Both the position numbers and the translations under genes were made by a program. Under the pieces are notes generated by a model. It searched no databases, was not told the origin of the DNA, and saw nothing but the letters and a program-made list of their open reading frames with translations. Below are positions 52,669 to 60,948 of a DNA stretch of 64,000 nucleotides, one piece after another. The stretch spans positions 1 to 64,000 of the forward strand of contig NZ_OY730232.1 in NCBI RefSeq assembly GCF_963422545.1, written 5' to 3'. Position 1 is the stretch's first letter. Every line of letters begins with the position of its first letter. The DNA is from an uncultured Flavobacterium sp. (GTDB taxonomy: Bacteria > Bacteroidota > Bacteroidia > Flavobacteriales > Flavobacteriaceae).

Positions 52669-52728
52669 TGTTGTTATTTTTAATTTGATTGCAAATTTAC
52701 AAATTAATTTTATATCAATTTGTGCTTT

Positions 52729-53895
52729 CTATTTTTTAGACTTTGATTTATAAGTAAGACCGTAAACTACAAATGAGAGTAATGACAATCCTACACATCC
52801 GATAGTTACAGCGGGCCATCCGCCAAGTTTCCATAAAAATAATCCGTAAGCAGATCCGGCTGCAGTTCCTAAAAAGCTAAACGACATAAATACCGTATTT
52901 AGTCGGTTTCTGGCTTCCGGAAGCAACGAATAAACCCGGGTTTGGTTTGAAATGTGGACACCTTGAATTCCGATATCAATAAATACAATTCCGATAGCGA
53001 TTCCGATTACACTTTCTATTGCGAAATAAAAAACTAAAAAGCTAATTAAGATCAGCAAACAACCGTAACCTACAGCAATTCTGGAGTTTCCTTTATCTCC
53101 CATTTTTCCAACCAAAGGTGCTGCTAAAGCTCCTGAAGCACCTACAATACCAAATAATCCAATTGTGGCACTATTAAAATGAAAAGGTGCTCCTGAAAGT
53201 AATAAAACCATTGTGGTCCAGAAAGCTCCAAATTGTGCAAAACTAAACACATTAATCATTGTCGCTTCACGCAAAACAGGTTGCGTTTTTATAAGGGTAA
53301 AAAGGGATTTAATTAACTCCCCATAAGTTCCCTGAAACTGTGGTTTATTTACCGGGAATTTATTCTGAATCACAAAAAAGATCAATAAACAAATTCCGGC
53401 TGCGATATAAAACATCGATCTCCAACCCAGAACCTGCCCAATGAATCCGCTTAAAGTTCTCGATAACAAAATACCTACAAGTAATCCGCTCATGATAGTT
53501 CCAACTACTTTTCCTCTTTGTTCCGGCGCACTTAATGAAGCTGCCAATGGCAAAATAAGTTGCGGGACAATTGAAGTAATTCCGATCAATAAAGATGCAA
53601 TTTGCAGCAAAAAGAAACTTTTTGCCGTAGCTGCAATAATCAATGCAATTACTGACGCAAAAGTGGTCATTAAAATTTGTTTTTTACGTTCTATTTTATC
53701 ACCCAACGGAACCATAAAAAACAAACCAATAGCATAACCGGCTTGTGTTAGATACGTTATTGTACCTGCGCTGGCTTCCGGAATTTTAAATTCGTTGGCA
53801 ATTAAAACAATTAAAGGTTGGCAGTAATACAGATTTGCAACTATAAGTCCAGTGCAAGCTGCCATAAATAAGACATTCGTTTTGGATAAATTCAT
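52729..53895 (-). CDS. MFS transporter
   Basis: The protein has 388 residues with about 12 membrane segments. PLGDKIERKKQILM is the loop 2-3 motif of the major facilitator superfamily, and a related motif appears in the second half (GKMGDKGNSRIAVG). The N-terminus has MAACTGLIVANLYYCQPLIV, typical of small drug or metabolite exporters of the YgaY group. The -7 element TATTTTTG at 53907-53900 ends 4 bases before the ATG, so the mRNA may be leaderless. Confidence 0.9.
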   Translation of the reverse strand: MNLSKTNVLFMAACTGLIVANLYYCQPLIVLIANEFKIPEASAGTITYLTQAGYAIGLFFMVPLGDKIERKKQILMTTFASVIALIIAATAKSFFLLQIASLLIGITSIVPQLILPLAASLSAPEQRGKVVGTIMSGLLVGILLSRTLSGFIGQVLGWRSMFYIAAGICLLIFFVIQNKFPVNKPQFQGTYGELIKSLFTLIKTQPVLREATMINVFSFAQFGAFWTTMVLLLSGAPFHFNSATIGLFGIVGASGALAAPLVGKMGDKGNSRIAVGYGCLLILISFLVFYFAIESVIGIAIGIVFIDIGIQGVHISNQTRVYSLLPEARNRLNTVFMSFSFLGTAAGSAYGLFLWKLGGWPAVTIGCVGLSLLSFVVYGLTYKSKSKK

Positions 53896-53975
53896 TTTAC
53901 AAAAATACCATCAATATTTAATCTGTACTTATAATTAAAGTTATTTTTTTTATAAAATCTGTGTAAATCTGCGTC

Positions 53976-54046
53976 TTCGCGATAGCGAATCTGCATGATC
54001 TGTGTTCTAAAAATTGACGCTGATTAAACGGATTCGCTATCGCGAA
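53976..54046. repeat. Inverted pair of TTCGCTATCGCGAA repeats
   Basis: TTCGCGATAGCGAA at 53976-53989 and TTCGCTATCGCGAA at 54033-54046 are exact complements, with GATCTGTG/TGATTAAACG words around. The second copy extends the match to 1627-1657 over about 31 bases. Confidence 0.8.
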
Positions 54047-54080
54047 AACACGGATACTTACTGATTTTCTTTATTTAATT

Positions 54081-54428
54081 CTATTTTAAAAAATCTTCTC
54101 TTGCGGGGCTAAAAACATCTGTCAAAAGTCCGCTTTCTAAACAAACCACACCATGAATTGCGTGAGGTGGAATATAAAAACTATCACCTTCTTTTAGAGT
54201 TTGGGTAACGCCACTAATTGTAACATCAAATTTACCGCTGGAAACATAAGTTACCTGCGAGTGATAATGTTCATGCAACACACCAATTCCGCCTTTTTCA
54301 AAAAGAACATTAACTAACATCACTCTATCATCATACGCCAGAATTTTGCGTTTGATTCCTTCTCCAACAACTTCTCACTCCAGTTCATCACCTTTTATAA
54401 ATTCTTTGCTTGTTCCGAAACTTTGCAT
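54081..54428 (-). pseudogene. Cupin-domain protein gene interrupted by an in-frame TGA
   Basis: From the ATG at 54428 the frame reads MQSFGTSKEFIKGDELE, then TGA (54377-54375), then EVVGEGIKRKILAYDDR and on to a complete cupin. The barrel has the metal histidines in HEHYHSQVTY and HAIHG. Cupins of this kind usually have a Trp after DELE, and TGA is one base from TGG. A GTG at 54323 could start only the last 80 residues, without the first strands. I read this as a recent nonsense mutation or a sequence error. It is the last gene of a four-gene minus-strand set. Confidence 0.75.
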
Positions 54429-54476
54429 ATCTGTTTTTAATTGAATTTGTATACTATTGTTTAAAAAGGAGTTCTT

Positions 54477-55349
54477 TTAAATCAAGTTTTTAGAAATAAA
54501 ATCACAACTCTCTTTAATTGATTCAAAAGGATTTGGATTGTAATTATGCTCTTGTTCTACAAAAAAATGGTTCATTCCGGATTGTTTTGCTTCCTTAAAA
54601 ATAGTTTTAAAATCTATAGATCCTGAACCTATTTCCGTGTTTAAAGCTGGGGTTTTCTTATCCATATCTTTTACGTGCCACATTTTAAAACGTTCAGGAT
54701 TTTCCTTAAACAATTTAAGCGGATCATTTCCGGAACGAACAACCCAATATAAATCCAGCTCAAAATAAACCAAATCCTTATCAGTTTCTTTTAATAGAAT
54801 TTCATAACCCGTGATTCCGTCATATTTTTGAAATTCGAAATCGTGATTGTGATAGGCTAATTTTAAACCTGCATTAGCACAAACTTTAGCTGCCTGATTT
54901 AAACGACTGGCAATTATTTTATAATCAGCGATATTTTTTCGAAAAGGTTCATCGACCCATGGAATGGTTAAATATTCATTATTTAGAACTTTTGCCGCTT
55001 CAACAGCCGCAAGTAGTTCAGTAGTATTTCCGTCTGCCAAAAAGCTTCCCAGGTTATAATGTCCACTAATTGCTTTTAGTCCATTTTTGTCTAGTATTTT
55101 CTTTAATTCGATTGGAGATAATCCCCAAAACTGATCTTTAATCGAAAAGCCATACGTTTCAACAGTTGTAAATCCCACTGCAGCAACTCGCTCTAAAGTC
55201 AATTTTACATCTTTAGGAAGTTCATCTCGCAACGTGTATAATTGTAAACCAATTTCTTTTTTATTCATGGTAAATGCTAATGATGGTATAGCCAAAACTG
55301 CCGTTGCAGCCAGACTTGTGTTTATAATAAAGCTTCTTCTTGTAACCAT
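54477..55349 (-). CDS. Sugar phosphate isomerase/epimerase-type TIM barrel, exported
   Basis: The protein has 290 residues. MVTRRSFIINTSLAATAVLA is a Tat-like signal with RRSF. The barrel follows with GLQLYTLRDELPKD, AYHNHDFEFQ (metal histidine), YFELDLYWVVRSG (metal Glu and Asp), MWHVKDMDKK and a final FVEQEHNYNP. It belongs to the xylose-isomerase-like group of exported Bacteroidota enzymes. The substrate is unknown. It lies 48 bp upstream of the broken cupin gene. Confidence 0.9.
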   Translation of the reverse strand: MVTRRSFIINTSLAATAVLAIPSLAFTMNKKEIGLQLYTLRDELPKDVKLTLERVAAVGFTTVETYGFSIKDQFWGLSPIELKKILDKNGLKAISGHYNLGSFLADGNTTELLAAVEAAKVLNNEYLTIPWVDEPFRKNIADYKIIASRLNQAAKVCANAGLKLAYHNHDFEFQKYDGITGYEILLKETDKDLVYFELDLYWVVRSGNDPLKLFKENPERFKMWHVKDMDKKTPALNTEIGSGSIDFKTIFKEAKQSGMNHFFVEQEHNYNPNPFESIKESCDFISKNLI

Positions 55350-55404
55350 TTTTATATTGAAATTTGAAACAAATAAAACTACTCTTTGTAATTAAAACCT
55401 TTTA

Positions 55405-55944
55405 CTAAAACATTAAAAACAGGTTTTCAAAATTGTGTATAAAACGTTGAAGTGCAATTTCCGTTTCTTCATTAATAATTTTTCCTTCATCATTAATTTT
55501 TCCACGAACGCCTTGTATCAGCAGTTTAGTATTCTCGTCAAATTTAGCTTCCAGTGTTTTCATTATCAAAGTTAGTTGTTCGTGTCCCATTTCTCCCGAA
55601 GCCGAAGCAGTAATCAATCCCGTCTTTTTATTCGAAAAAATAGTAGTCGAAACGCACCATTCCAAAGCGTTTTTTAAACTTCCCGGTAAACTAAAAACAT
55701 ATTCCGGTGTGCAAATTATAACTCCGTCAGCAGCAATAATTTTATTCCTGAAAGCTTCAACTTGCTTTGGCAAATTTTCATTATCTAAATCGGGATTAAA
55801 ATGAGGAATATCAGCTAAATCTTCGAAGATTTCGACTTCAAACTCCGTTTTTATTTTTTCAGAAATATATTTTAAGATTTTATAATTGCTTGAATTCTTT
55901 CTGGTGCTGCCTGTTATGGCAAGAATTTTTATTTTTTGTGACAT
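55405..55944 (-). CDS. NADPH-dependent FMN reductase
   Basis: The protein has 179 residues and a flavodoxin-like fold. AITGSTRKNSSNYKIL binds the FMN phosphate, and CTPEYVFSLPGSLKNALEW is the signature of this family. The middle has ADIPHFNPDLDNENLPKQV. It reduces quinones, azo compounds or metal ions with NADPH in the cytoplasm. It is 17 bp downstream of the NTF2-like gene. Confidence 0.92.
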   Translation of the reverse strand: MSQKIKILAITGSTRKNSSNYKILKYISEKIKTEFEVEIFEDLADIPHFNPDLDNENLPKQVEAFRNKIIAADGVIICTPEYVFSLPGSLKNALEWCVSTTIFSNKKTGLITASASGEMGHEQLTLIMKTLEAKFDENTKLLIQGVRGKINDEGKIINEETEIALQRFIHNFENLFLMF

Positions 55945-55961
55945 GTTTATTTTACTTTATA

Positions 55962-56354
55962 CTATTTCTCGGAATCTTCATCTTCAAAATTATCGAAATA
56001 AGTAAAATCTTTGGTAATTAATCCATTGTCAATTGTGAAAATAGTACAAATAGGCAATTCAAATTTTGAATTATCCGGTGCGGTTCCTGTCGAAATAAAC
56101 TCCACAATAATATGATTTTCTCCTGATGGATAAATTTGAATAATCTTATCGTGTAAATCAGGGAAAACTTTATTTAATTCGGCATATTTATCTTCTGTTT
56201 GTTTACGGGATTGCTTTACAATTCCAATTCCTAAAGAAGGATCTTTGAATTCTGCCGTTTCAGTATACATTTCCGACATCTTTTTCCAATCATGATTATT
56301 AAAATAATCAAAGTATTGTTTTATCAATTTTTCATTCCGATTTGTATCTACCAT
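55962..56354 (-). CDS. NTF2/SnoaL-like protein; upstream lipoprotein signal lacks a start codon
   Basis: From the ATG at 56354 the protein has 130 residues and is a SnoaL-type fold: YFDYFNNHDWKKMSEMYTETAEFKDPSLG, then DLHDKIIQIYPSGENHIIVEFISTGTA. The frame stays open upstream to 56426, reading ATA followed by RKLLSIVVAVFIFISC, a full lipoprotein signal. ATA stands where ATG is expected, directly after a TAA. The ancestral gene was therefore probably a lipoprotein starting at 56426. Now either a cytosolic form is made from 56354, or ATA is used weakly. The lesion could also be a sequence error. Confidence 0.75.
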   Translation of the reverse strand: MVDTNRNEKLIKQYFDYFNNHDWKKMSEMYTETAEFKDPSLGIGIVKQSRKQTEDKYAELNKVFPDLHDKIIQIYPSGENHIIVEFISTGTAPDNSKFELPICTIFTIDNGLITKDFTYFDNFEDEDSEK

Positions 56355-56517
56355 TTTTGATTGATTTTGGTTGTTACAGGAAATGAATATAAAAACTGCA
56401 ACAACGATTGATAATAATTTCCTTATTCCTTATTTTAAATTTAAATATACTAAAATTCACAACAATAAAAACTTTATCAAACTGGTTTTAAACAAATTAA
56501 AATGAGCAATTTTGTAA

Positions 56518-56853
56518 TTAATTTTTCAGGACAATCTCTTGTGGAGGGCTTTTTTGCTTTTCATTTTTGCATAAATAAATTCTCCCTTCCTTATTTATAT
56601 ACATATATTCATAACTCCAATAATGTGGCCCTGCCATTTTTGAACCTTCACTATTATTATGGTTCGCATAAATTTGCTCTGCATATATAAATATCTTCCC
56701 TTCTTTTCCGTCATCTAAAGTTCTTACAGGTGGTCCCCAACTTTTAATTAAATTTTGTTGTGTTTTCCCCACCCATACGTCCGTATTATTTTTTGTACCG
56801 GAACACGAAATACTTAAAACGAGTAAAATTGCGATCAAAATCATTTTTCTCAT
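56518..56853 (-). CDS. Small lipoprotein of unknown function
   Basis: I chose the ATG at 56853: it follows an AAGGAG ribosome-binding site, unusually good for this genome, and begins a lipoprotein signal (MRKMILIAILLVLSISC). The upstream ATG at 56922 adds 23 residues that do not fit. The mature protein of about 94 residues has TDVWVGKTQQNLIKSWGPPVRTLDDG, a pattern of SmpA/OmlA-like small lipoproteins. The role is unknown. Confidence 0.8.
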   Translation of the reverse strand: MRKMILIAILLVLSISCSGTKNNTDVWVGKTQQNLIKSWGPPVRTLDDGKEGKIFIYAEQIYANHNNSEGSKMAGPHYWSYEYMYINKEGRIYLCKNEKQKSPPQEIVLKN

Positions 56854-57049
56854 AAGATTCTCCTTTTTACAAATTTCATAAATCAATTTTTCATAAAAAT
56901 AAACCTTGCAAAAAGTAAACACATGAACTAATATTTATCAATGTGTTAATTTAAAGCAACCTAATCACTTTAAAATAATCCAGTTTAAATACTTTTAAAA
57001 ACTAATTATTTCAATTTTAAAATCTTAAAATTCTCAAATATTAACTTTG

Positions 57050-57057
57050 TATCTTTG
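57050..57057 (+). promoter_or_regulatory. -7 element of trmD
   Basis: TATCTTTG matches TAnnTTTG and ends 26 bases before the trmD ATG. TAACTTTG directly upstream is a second possible match. Confidence 0.5.
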
Positions 57058-57083
57058 CCGCTTAGAACTTTTGAAGAAAAAAA

Positions 57084-57764
57084 ATGCGAATTGATATTAT
57101 AACGATTTTGCCGGAATTATTAAAAAGTCCGTTTGAGGCTTCGATTATGAAACGCGCCATAGACAAGGGCTTGGTTGAAGTTCATTTTCATAATTTACGT
57201 GATTATACTACGAACAAACAAAAGAGTGTCGATGATTATCCTTTTGGAGGAGGCGCCGGAATGGTCATGACTGTTCAGCCAATAGATGCATGCATTACTC
57301 ATTTGAAAAGCGAACGTGAATACGACGAAATCATTTATATGTCGCCTGATGGTGAAACTCTGAACCAAAAAATGGCAAATAAAATGTCAATGTATAAAAA
57401 CATTATCATTTTATGCGGACATTATAAAGGTGTAGATCAGCGTGTACGCGATCATTTTATTACCAAAGAAATTTCGATTGGTGATTACGTTTTATCTGGT
57501 GGCGAATTAGGGGCTTTAGTTTTATCTGATGCTTTAATCCGATTAATTCCAGGTGTTTTAAGTGATGAAACCTCAGCATTAACAGATAGTTTTCAGGATA
57601 ATTTACTTTCCGGACCTATATATACAAGACCTGCAGATTATAAAGGATGGAAAGTTCCGGAGGTTTTAACCAGCGGTCATTTTGCTAAAATTGACAAATG
57701 GCGTGAGGATATGGCGTATGAACATACCAAAAACAGAAGACCGGATTTGTTGGAAGGACATTAA
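57084..57764 (+). CDS. trmD: tRNA (guanine-N1)-methyltransferase
   Basis: This SPOUT methyltransferase adds the N1-methyl group to G37 next to the anticodon, using SAM. Its 226 residues are full length. The knot has DDYPFGGGAGMVMTVQP, IILCGHYKGVDQRV and SIGDYVLSGGELGALVLSDALIRLIPGVL. In many bacteria trmD lies next to rplS; here an AraC-type regulator and an exported deiminase lie between them. Confidence 0.97.
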   Translation: MRIDIITILPELLKSPFEASIMKRAIDKGLVEVHFHNLRDYTTNKQKSVDDYPFGGGAGMVMTVQPIDACITHLKSEREYDEIIYMSPDGETLNQKMANKMSMYKNIIILCGHYKGVDQRVRDHFITKEISIGDYVLSGGELGALVLSDALIRLIPGVLSDETSALTDSFQDNLLSGPIYTRPADYKGWKVPEVLTSGHFAKIDKWREDMAYEHTKNRRPDLLEGH

Positions 57765-57870
57765 AGTTTTCAGTAGCAGTCGCAGTTTTCAGTCTCATAG
57801 TGCTGGATACCGCGACTGAAAACTGAGACTAAATACTGCGACTGCGACTGAATACTGTGGTCGCAAACTG
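57765..57870. repeat. CAGTCGCAG/CTGCGACTG degenerate repeat
   Basis: The left half has GCAGTCGCAGTTTTCAGTCTC words and the right half their complement (GACTGAAAACTGAGACT and so on), so the block could fold into a long imperfect hairpin. It starts right after the trmD stop. Confidence 0.75.
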
Positions 57871-57878
57871 GATAAAAA

Positions 57879-58694
57879 ATGAATCTAAAACGTATTTATA
57901 ATACACGGAATTATATTGAGATGCATTACAATCAAATCATCTCAATAAGTTCTCTTGAAGATATTTCCAGTTACTCTTATCGAAATTTGCAGCGTGTTTT
58001 TTATTCTTTATTTAAAGAAACAATTGGCGCTTATCAAACCCGATTGAAAATAGAAAACGGATATAAAAAACTTTTGTATTCTAATGCGCCAATTTCGGAC
58101 ATTGCTCTTGAAGTAGGATTTGCCGATGTGCAGTCTTTTTCAAAAACTTTCAAAAAACATTTCAATTGCTCTCCTTCTGTTGCGCGAAATCAAAAAGAAC
58201 TTTTATTAAATGACGTTCATCCTCAACAAACCATTTCTCCTATTTTAGAACCTGAAATTCTTTTTATTCCCCAAAAAACAGTTTACTATTCCAGTTGCAA
58301 AACTTTTTATATCAATCCGGAAATAGAAAATCTTTGGGATGCTTTATTAAAAAATGAATTTCCTGAACCCATTACAGATTTCTTTGGTATCATAACAGAT
58401 GATATTGTAATTACCGAAAAAACGAAGTGTACCTATGAAGCTTGTATTATTACTGAAGCTATCATTAAAAACCTTCCGGTAAAAAAGATTTTTGGAGGTC
58501 AATATGTTCGTTTTTTTCATCATGGATGTTACGAAACCTTAGAAGATACCTATCAGCAAATCTTTGGGAAATGGTTTTTAAGTAACAATGTTGAATTCTC
58601 TCACTTGCCAGTAATTGAACAGTATATTACAAACGAAGGAAATTGTGATAATCCATCGGGTTATCTTACAGCAATTTTTATCCCTCTTCTTTAA
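57879..58694 (+). CDS. AraC-type regulator with GyrI-like effector domain
   Basis: The protein has 271 residues. The N-terminal DNA-binding domain (about 5-105) has two helix-turn-helices: SLEDISSYSYRNLQRVFYSLF and PISDIALEVGFADVQSFSKTFKKHF. From about residue 125 to the end it has a GyrI-like ligand domain (IIKNLPVKKIFGGQYVRFFHHGCYETLEDTY). The order is like Rob and other multidrug-sensing regulators. It lies between trmD and the deiminase gene and may control the latter. Confidence 0.88.
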   Translation: MNLKRIYNTRNYIEMHYNQIISISSLEDISSYSYRNLQRVFYSLFKETIGAYQTRLKIENGYKKLLYSNAPISDIALEVGFADVQSFSKTFKKHFNCSPSVARNQKELLLNDVHPQQTISPILEPEILFIPQKTVYYSSCKTFYINPEIENLWDALLKNEFPEPITDFFGIITDDIVITEKTKCTYEACIITEAIIKNLPVKKIFGGQYVRFFHHGCYETLEDTYQQIFGKWFLSNNVEFSHLPVIEQYITNEGNCDNPSGYLTAIFIPLL

Positions 58695-58798
58695 CTTGTC
58701 CATTTTGGACAACTAATCAATTACTTTTTAGAAATACATTTGCCCTGTCAAACTACCGGTACCAAATGACGCTAAACACTTAAATAATAACAACTAAA

Positions 58799-59920
58799 AT
58801 GGAGAAACTATTTCTAACCCTATTATTACTGCCTCTTTTCTCTTCTTGTCAGGAAGACGAAGCAACAGCAAAACCGGATGAATCACGAAATACCGAAATT
58901 ATGTATACTATGCCCGAAGAATCGGCACCACATGAAGGAACTTGGCTGCAATGGCCTCATCAATATCAATATGGTATTGATTATAGAAATGATCTAGATG
59001 CTACCTGGATCACTATGACGAAATCATTAGCAACAAGCGAAAAAATACATATTATTGCCTACGATGCTACTGAAAAAGACAGAATTACTGATTTATTAAA
59101 AAGTGCAGGGATTTCTTTATCAGCTATAGAATTTAAAATATATAAAACTGATGATGTCTGGATAAGAGATAATGGTCCTATTTATGTAAAAGACAAAAAC
59201 AATCAATTGGTAATTCAGGATTGGGGTTTTAATGGTTGGGGCAAAAAAGCTGCTTTCAAAAATTGCAATACTATCCCTTCACAAATTGCAACCGATCAAA
59301 AAATCAATGTTGTAGATTTAAACACTACAATGATTAATGAAGGTGGAGCTGTAGAAATAGACGGAAACGGTACTTTATTAGTCACCAAAAGTGCTATACT
59401 AAATTCGAATCGTAATCCCGGAATGACACAGCAACAAGCCGAAGCAAATTTTAAAAAATATTTAGGGATAACCCATTTTATTTGGCTTGAAGGAAAAGCA
59501 GGAAGAGAAATTACGGACATGCACATTGATGGTTTTGCTCGTTTTGGCAATACAAATACAATTGTAACCATGAATGAAAATGATTTGTTGTATTGGGAAG
59601 TTCCGGAAACTGACATCAGCACTTTATACAACTCAAAAGACAAAAATGGCAAAAGCTATACTTTTATAAAATTGCCATTATCTAAGAATGATGTCGTGAC
59701 GACTTATGGCAAAAAACTAGGATACAAAGGTTCTTATGTAAACTATTATATTGGGAATACAGTTGTTTTAGTTCCTAATTACAATGATCCAAATGATAGT
59801 ATTGCAAATCAATTGATTCAAAGTTTGTATCCTTCCAGAAAAGTAATTGGCATCGATGTTCGCAATTTATATGCAAACGGCGGAATGATTCATTGTGTTA
59901 CGCAACAACAGCCAAAGTAA
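58799..59920 (+). CDS. Exported agmatine deiminase/peptidyl-arginine deiminase-like lipoprotein
   Basis: The protein has 373 residues. Its lipoprotein signal LTLLLLPLFSSC places the lipidated Cys near residue 17. The guanidino-group-modifying fold has PEESAPHEGTWLQWPH, DDVWIRDNGPIYV, INEGGAVEIDGNG, DMHIDGFARFGN and GGMIHCVTQQQP. Cys366 is the nucleophile and matches agmatine deiminase. Classical AguA is cytosolic; this one should sit in the envelope and may act on agmatine or C-terminal arginines outside the cytosol. Confidence 0.9.
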   Translation: MEKLFLTLLLLPLFSSCQEDEATAKPDESRNTEIMYTMPEESAPHEGTWLQWPHQYQYGIDYRNDLDATWITMTKSLATSEKIHIIAYDATEKDRITDLLKSAGISLSAIEFKIYKTDDVWIRDNGPIYVKDKNNQLVIQDWGFNGWGKKAAFKNCNTIPSQIATDQKINVVDLNTTMINEGGAVEIDGNGTLLVTKSAILNSNRNPGMTQQQAEANFKKYLGITHFIWLEGKAGREITDMHIDGFARFGNTNTIVTMNENDLLYWEVPETDISTLYNSKDKNGKSYTFIKLPLSKNDVVTTYGKKLGYKGSYVNYYIGNTVVLVPNYNDPNDSIANQLIQSLYPSRKVIGIDVRNLYANGGMIHCVTQQQPK

Positions 59921-59998
59921 GTTTGCAGTATTCAGTCGCAGTCGCAGTGTTCTGCATGATAAAACTGAGACTGAATACTGAGACTGTAAACTACAACA
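59920..59998. repeat. CAGTCGCAG/ACTGAGACTG degenerate repeat
   Basis: Words such as GCAGTATTCAGTCGCAG and their complements (AACTGAGACTGAATACTG) repeat what is seen after trmD. The two blocks thus bracket the AraC/deiminase gene pair. Confidence 0.75.
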
Positions 59999-60053
59999 TA
60001 TCAACAACTTAAAATAATTTATAATTTACAATTTATAATTCATAATTATTTTC

Positions 60054-60133
60054 TACATTTGCACCCGAATTAGACTAACCTCTGGCGAGATCCGTGAATG
60101 TTGCTCTATATAAAACCATAATTATAAGATATC
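60054..60133 (+). promoter_or_regulatory. rplS promoter and 5' leader
   Basis: TACATTTG at 60054-60061 matches the -7 element. A leader of about 68 bases follows, with the stretch TAACCTCTGGCGAGATCCGTG, which is more GC-rich than its surroundings. Ribosomal protein leaders often bind their own product, but I cannot show a conserved structure here. Confidence 0.4.
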
Positions 60134-60484
60134 ATGGCAGATTTAATGAAATTCGTTCAAACCGAATTAGTTGCTAAAAAAGATTTCCCTGTTTTTGGAG
60201 CTGGAGATACTATCACAGTTTTCTACGAAATTAAAGAGGGTGAAAAAACAAGAACTCAGTTTTTTAAAGGAGTTGTTATTCAAAGAAGAGGTTCTGGTAA
60301 CACAGAAACTTTTACTATCCGTAAAATGTCTGGAGCTATTGGAGTTGAGCGTATCTTCCCAGTAAACTTACCAGCTTTACAAAAAATTGAAATCAACAAA
60401 AAAGGAGCTGTACGTAGAGCTAGAATTTTCTACTTCAGAGAACTTACTGGTAAAAAAGCTAAGATTAAAGATAAAAGAAGATAA
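60134..60484 (+). CDS. rplS: 50S ribosomal protein L19
   Basis: The protein has 116 residues, a full L19. FPVFGAGDTITVFYEIKEGEKTRTQFFKGVVIQRRGSG, then FTIRKMSGAIGVERIFPVNLPALQKIEI, and VRRARIFYFRELTGKKAKIK near the end are the L19 motifs. It sits at the interface of the ribosomal subunits. It has its own promoter and a strong terminator. Confidence 0.98.
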   Translation: MADLMKFVQTELVAKKDFPVFGAGDTITVFYEIKEGEKTRTQFFKGVVIQRRGSGNTETFTIRKMSGAIGVERIFPVNLPALQKIEINKKGAVRRARIFYFRELTGKKAKIKDKRR

Positions 60485-60504
60485 TCATTTATCTATTTGT
60501 TATA

Positions 60505-60540
60505 AAAAAGCTCGTTTCATTTATTTGAAACGAGCTTTTT
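60505..60540 (+). terminator. Intrinsic terminator after rplS
   Basis: AAAAAGCTCGTTTCA and its exact complement form a 15-bp stem with a 6-base loop, followed by TTT. Confidence 0.92.
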
Positions 60541-60578
60541 TTTGTGCCTGTTTTTTAAAAATGCCAAATCTTTTTCAG

Positions 60579-60881
60579 GAGCTAATCCCGCTATTCGTTT
60601 CAATCTTTTGTGCCGAACTCCGGCACAAAAGGATTTCCACTTCTATCGGGGCTAGGGCAATCATTTTCATAAGAGCTTTTAGTTTACAAACCCGACAGGT
60701 TTTAAAAACCTGTCGGGTTTCCGAGATTGTGCGGTATACATTATTTCAACGGATTAAAATCCATCCATCAAAATGTCATTGTTTTACGGTTTGCGTGAGG
60801 GATAGAAGTGGAAAGCCCACAGCCTGACGAAGGAAGTGCGAGGACTTGAAACGGATAGCCCGGTTCGCCTTTTTCGGCGAA
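60579..60881. repeat. Long imperfect inverted repeat, about 300 bp
   Basis: The left segment (60579-60658) holds ATCCCGCTATTCGTTTCAAT and GGATTTCCACTTCTATCGGG. The right segment (60796-60868) holds their near-complements in mirrored order (GGGATAGAAGTGGAAAGCCC, then TTGAAACGGATAGCCCGG). Each side has a small hairpin of its own: TTGTGCCG/CCGGCACAA at 60608-60628 and TTCGCC/GGCGAA at 60864-60881. The centre has a near-perfect palindrome (60688-60720). No long gene with family resemblance is found in it. GC content is well above the genome background. Confidence 0.75.
60688..60720. repeat. 16-bp palindrome in the centre of the long inverted repeat
   Basis: AAACCCGACAGGTTTT and its exact complement meet at a single A (60704). 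It resembles a two-way terminator core but lacks a long T-run. Confidence 0.85.
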
Positions 60882-60897
60882 CACGCCCAAAATAAAA

Positions 60898-60924
60898 AAA
60901 CCGACACTCATAAAGCATCGGTTT
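60898..60924 (-). terminator. Intrinsic terminator of the XRE-type gene
   Basis: AAACCGA and TCGGTTT form a 7-bp stem with a 13-base loop. The A-run before it becomes a T-run on the minus strand. Confidence 0.7.
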
Positions 60925-60948
60925 GTATTTTAATTAAAAATTGGTATT

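Noticed and set aside
54081..54323. Cupin as an intact 80-residue gene from the GTG at 54323
   Set aside because: The frame upstream encodes the missing first strands up to an ATG at 54428, broken only by one TGA, so the short form is more likely a remnant.
54375..54377. TGA read as an amino acid (recoding or altered code)
   Set aside because: TGA ends several intact genes in the window (for example at 1629-1631 and 27911-27913), and no selenocysteine-type context is seen.
60387..60827. Open frame of 146 codons running from rplS through the long inverted repeat
   Set aside because: It starts inside rplS in another frame, passes the rplS terminator and consists of inverted-repeat DNA.
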